From an uncultured delta proteobacterium (lineage in GTDB: Bacteria > Desulfobacterota > Syntrophorhabdia > Syntrophorhabdales > Syntrophorhabdaceae): a stretch of DNA of 9,507 bases. The notes under the pieces are model-generated. The model did not search any database, was not told where the DNA came from, and saw only the letters and a list, made by a program, of their open reading frames with translations. Of this stretch, positions 7,339 through 9,507 are shown one piece after another; positions within the stretch are counted from its first letter, which is position 1; the number at the start of each line of letters is the position of its first letter. Where the stretch lies: the NCBI GenBank assembly GCA_903872255.1, contig CAIQJW010000321.1:1-9507 (forward strand), given 5' to 3'. A program made the translations under genes and the position numbers.

Positions 7339-7345
7339 CCCCTCC
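7339..7345 (-). promoter_or_regulatory. Ribosome binding site GGAGGGG for the dehydratase gene
   Basis: GGAGGGG on the minus strand is followed by TGTAAA and then TTG. The spacing of six bases fixes the TTG at 7332 as the likely start, in preference to the in-frame TTG at 7347, which precedes the site. Confidence 0.7.
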
Positions 7346-7473
7346 AAAGATAGACTGAAGCATGCGAATTAGAAATCGCTCAACTAGTGGTTTCACCGAT
7401 GTATTCTATGAGGCAGCAGGATACCGGGGAAGTTCTTCAATAATCGAGCGCTAAACATGTAATCCGAGGTCAT

Positions 7474-7502
7474 ATTATTTAACAATAGCGTGAGACTGTC
7501 AA
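7474..7502 (-). promoter_or_regulatory. Near-consensus sigma70 promoter ahead of the sugar-nucleotide genes
   Basis: On the minus strand the perfect -35 box TTGACA (7502-7497) is followed by exactly 17 bp and the -10 box AATAAT (7479-7474), five of six matches to TATAAT, in AT-rich sequence. It sits in the 197-bp gap after the polymerase-like gene, the largest gap in the window. A start near 7467 would give a leader of about 135 nt before the TTG at 7332. I saw no JUMPstart/ops element and no clear terminator between the polymerase stop and this promoter, so read-through may add to its output. Confidence 0.65.
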
Positions 7503-7529
7503 CAAAAATTAGGTCTTACGGAAACACAT

Positions 7530-9507
7530 TCACTCACCCACCGCATCGCGTTCAGGTGAGTGGTCCCTAATTGCGGCGGTCCCGTCGGTGCAGGATTGGC
7601 CTAGCCTCGCCTGAAGAAGCCCAAGGAGAAAGAACCCGAAAATGCCCGGGTACGGCTGGCGTAACCCCACCTTCAGGGAATTATCCAAAATGAATATGAC
7701 AAACGTCCCCAATACCGCTGCGAGCAAAAACCTGTCAACGCGCAACGTGGCCCTGCACCGGTACGTACTCCTAGCGGTATGAATGAGCAGACAAAGCAGC
7801 GGGAGCAACGCCAGGAATCCAAAATTGTAAAGAAGGTCAAGGTAATAATTATAAGCACTCGGGTGAACGCGGCGATCAGGACGCTGCGCGTGTCCAAAGA
7901 AGAATTCTTTAAAACCCCCAAGACTTCCGCTAATGTGGAACTCCCAGTGTTTCAGACGGTCTCCCAGGTTGTGCGGTGACAATACTTCCGAGGCAAGCCT
8001 GCTCTTTTCCCGCGATATTTCCAGGATATCTGAAAGGGTTTGCGGGACTTTGCCCTGATCCGCCATTTTCGTGAGCAAACTGTAAGATACGCCAATGGTA
8101 ATCACCAGCACAAGTAGAAAGACCGCAACTCGCCGGGAGACGACTGCCGGCTCAGGTATCCATAATGCGGCAGCGATCATGCCGAAAAGAATAAGAAGGA
8201 CCTCGATGGAATACGAAGCTCCAGCATAGATGGCCATCAACGGCAGGAGTATGGTGAGGACCGTTTTCCAGCGGCCTCGAGGTCTCCACAGACAGATGAA
8301 AGCCATTCCATAAACCATCACAGTAATAACAGAGACGTAATGGAGATGCTGATAAATACTGAACGCATAGAGATATGGGGTAAGGATCAGTAGTCCCTGG
8401 GCCCAGGAACAGAGCAGTTGTACCGGCACTATCATACACACGACGATCAGACATGCCTTTTCAAATTCACCATCTCCCACCGCACCTCCATACATCTCCC
8501 CGAGGACCAATCCGAGAGCCGGCAACAGGTACTGGGCCATAAGGACGAGCCGAGCCGTCACACCACCGGGTTCCTGTACCGTCAGCGCCGCAAGAACCAA
8601 CGTCAGTGCCGTGAAAAAGAAAACGGTAAGGGAACGATGGGCATCCCTGAATCTCCCAAGAAGCAGGATTCCGGCAAACAGGACAATTACCGAGACAGGT
8701 ATCGGCAATTGTTTCAACAACAGACCGGTATCGAAAACGAAAGTGCTGTCTCTGAACAAAACGCTGCCGCCCAGTTGGAAGAAGACGGGAAGGAATACGA
8801 GACCACCGATGACGTACAATTTCGCTTTTTCGAGAGACCTTGATATCTTCATCTCCCCACCCGTCCGCTGGGCACTCCAGTAAAAGCAAAAGTTTACGAT
8901 TGCACTGAAAAGGTACAAACCCTCAAGCGAACGTCCTCCGAGCAGGTAGTAGAAATAGGGAATGACAACCACGATCAGGATGTTCGACAGGACATCAGAA
9001 CCGAATATCTCCACGTTCATGTTCCTCTGAAGCATCATGATGCGCCTGTGGAGTGCAACTATCATTACTGCGCCACCCGAAAAGGACAGGCCTACTGACG
9101 TCCAGAAATTGGGGCTTTTATTGAGAAGAGTCGCCAGGTTCGGGTAGCACAGGGCAACTGCCGTGATCGCGCTTCCAAAGAGAAAGAGGGCCGGCGCGAG
9201 CCAGGATATAAGCTTGAAGGCCATTCCTTTCCTGCCATCGCGATGGTTGCGAAGGGCAAGACTGGGGCCTATGGAACTATTGTATATGGTAGGTATCAAA
9301 CCACCTATTGCAAACGCTGTAAAGAGGTCACCGGCCAACACACGCCCGACAAGCAATATAATGGAAAGCCTGAATACATAAACGGTTATACCGATGATTG
9401 CCGTTGACCCAAGATTGGGTGCCAGTTTTCCCAGGTTATGCAAGAAAGTGACGGGAGCGGTGGGTCTGGTCATCCTGCCGCTTATCAATGCTGCGAGAGG
9501 CGCCAAC
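7530..9507 (-). CDS. Polytopic membrane protein: MOP-flippase-like lobe fused to Wzy/O-antigen-ligase-like domain; 5' end not resolved
   Basis: At least 658 codons, open to the window edge. Residues are counted from the edge codon (9506). Residues 33-211 show about six membrane helices with the look of one lobe of a Wzx/MurJ-type (MOP) flippase, including FRLSIILLVGRVLAGDLFTA and a charged loop RNHRDGRKG (87-94). A basic linker (about 219-229) leads into a second unit of about 12 helices with O-antigen polymerase/ligase features: LPIPVSVIVLFAGILLLGRF (267-286), MAQYLLPALGLVLGE (323-337), a long outside loop (about 478-550) with GDRLKHWEF and FFFGHAQ, then HPSAYNYYLDLLYNFGF (548-564). That tail fits the Wzy_C/WaaL pattern. 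Likely role: transport and/or polymerisation of lipid-linked repeats in the inner membrane. An in-frame ATG at 9473 would give a one-lobe protein; a start upstream could include a whole Wzx. Fold assignment rests on pattern only. Confidence 0.8.
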   Translation of the reverse strand, partial: LAPLAALISGRMTRPTAPVTFLHNLGKLAPNLGSTAIIGITVYVFRLSIILLVGRVLAGDLFTAFAIGGLIPTIYNSSIGPSLALRNHRDGRKGMAFKLISWLAPALFLFGSAITAVALCYPNLATLLNKSPNFWTSVGLSFSGGAVMIVALHRRIMMLQRNMNVEIFGSDVLSNILIVVVIPYFYYLLGGRSLEGLYLFSAIVNFCFYWSAQRTGGEMKISRSLEKAKLYVIGGLVFLPVFFQLGGSVLFRDSTFVFDTGLLLKQLPIPVSVIVLFAGILLLGRFRDAHRSLTVFFFTALTLVLAALTVQEPGGVTARLVLMAQYLLPALGLVLGEMYGGAVGDGEFEKACLIVVCMIVPVQLLCSWAQGLLILTPYLYAFSIYQHLHYVSVITVMVYGMAFICLWRPRGRWKTVLTILLPLMAIYAGASYSIEVLLILFGMIAAALWIPEPAVVSRRVAVFLLVLVITIGVSYSLLTKMADQGKVPQTLSDILEISREKSRLASEVLSPHNLGDRLKHWEFHISGSLGGFKEFFFGHAQRPDRRVHPSAYNYYLDLLYNFGFLALLPLLCLLIHTARSTYRCRATLRVDRFLLAAVLGTFVIFILDNSLKVGLRQPYPGIFGFFLLGLLQARLGQSCTDGTAAIRDHSPERDAVGE

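Noticed and set aside
6565..7353. 262-codon open frame on the plus strand opposite the dehydratase
   Set aside because: It is antisense to a gene with clear family motifs, is rich in His, Cys and Arg in an unnatural pattern, and has no ribosome site or recognisable domain.
7503..7529. Possible rho-independent terminator after the polymerase-like gene
   Set aside because: There is a short T-run on the transcribed strand but no convincing GC-rich stem before it.
7333..7529. JUMPstart/ops element or riboswitch in the leader
   Set aside because: I found no GGCGGTAGC-like ops core and no recognisable riboswitch fold by eye; only the promoter and ribosome site are supported.
8467..8889. 140-codon minus-strand frame overlapping the polymerase-like gene in another frame
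   Set aside because: Its product is not hydrophobic and is rich in Arg, Gly and Cys, while the main frame has continuous membrane helices through this region.

Overview
The window is part of a surface-polysaccharide (O-antigen, capsule or exopolysaccharide) biosynthesis cluster. All eight recognisable genes lie on the minus strand, so transcription runs from high to low coordinates. Both window edges cut through a gene. The gene content points to a Gram-negative bacterium with a Wzx/Wzy-type pathway. A cobalamin-binding radical SAM protein and moderate GC with mixed codon use would suit an anaerobic group such as the Desulfobacterota or relatives. That taxonomic guess is weak inference; no marker gene is present.

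Layout in transcription order: (1) 9507-7530, a very hydrophobic protein, 5'-incomplete, with a six-helix MOP-flippase-like lobe fused in frame to a Wzy/O-antigen-ligase-like membrane domain. (2) A gap of about 200 bp holding a near-consensus sigma70 promoter (TTGACA - 17 bp - AATAAT). (3) Three nucleotide-sugar genes: an inverting UDP-GlcNAc 4,6-dehydratase of the FnlA/WbjB/WbvB/CapE type, a short RmlD/WbvR-like reductase, and a FnlC/WbjD/WbvD-type 2-epimerase. (4) A GT4 glycosyltransferase of the WbuB/WbjE type. (5) A B12-binding radical SAM protein of unknown substrate. (6) An NAD-dependent sugar epimerase/4-reductase. (7) The start of a PglC/WcaJ-type polyprenyl-phosphate sugar-1-phosphate transferase, cut by the window start.

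How they fit together: the dehydratase, reductase and 2-epimerase should turn UDP-GlcNAc into a UDP-2-acetamido-2,6-dideoxy-L-hexose. The order matches the characterised L-FucNAc and L-QuiNAc pathways. The reductase is a 300-residue RmlD-like protein rather than the longer cupin-tailed CapF/WbjC/FnlB type, which favours the L-RhaNAc to L-QuiNAc branch. The WbuB-like enzyme would transfer that sugar, the phosphoglycosyl transferase would start the lipid-linked repeat unit, and the membrane protein would flip and/or polymerise it. The radical SAM protein could add an unusual modification, for example a methyl group on sugar or lipid; this is inferred from position only.

No tRNA, rRNA, CRISPR, insertion sequence or convincing rho-independent terminator was seen. 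The least expected features are the flippase-lobe/polymerase fusion, the B12 radical SAM gene inside the sugar cassette, and the reductase type. Two genes appear to start with TTG.
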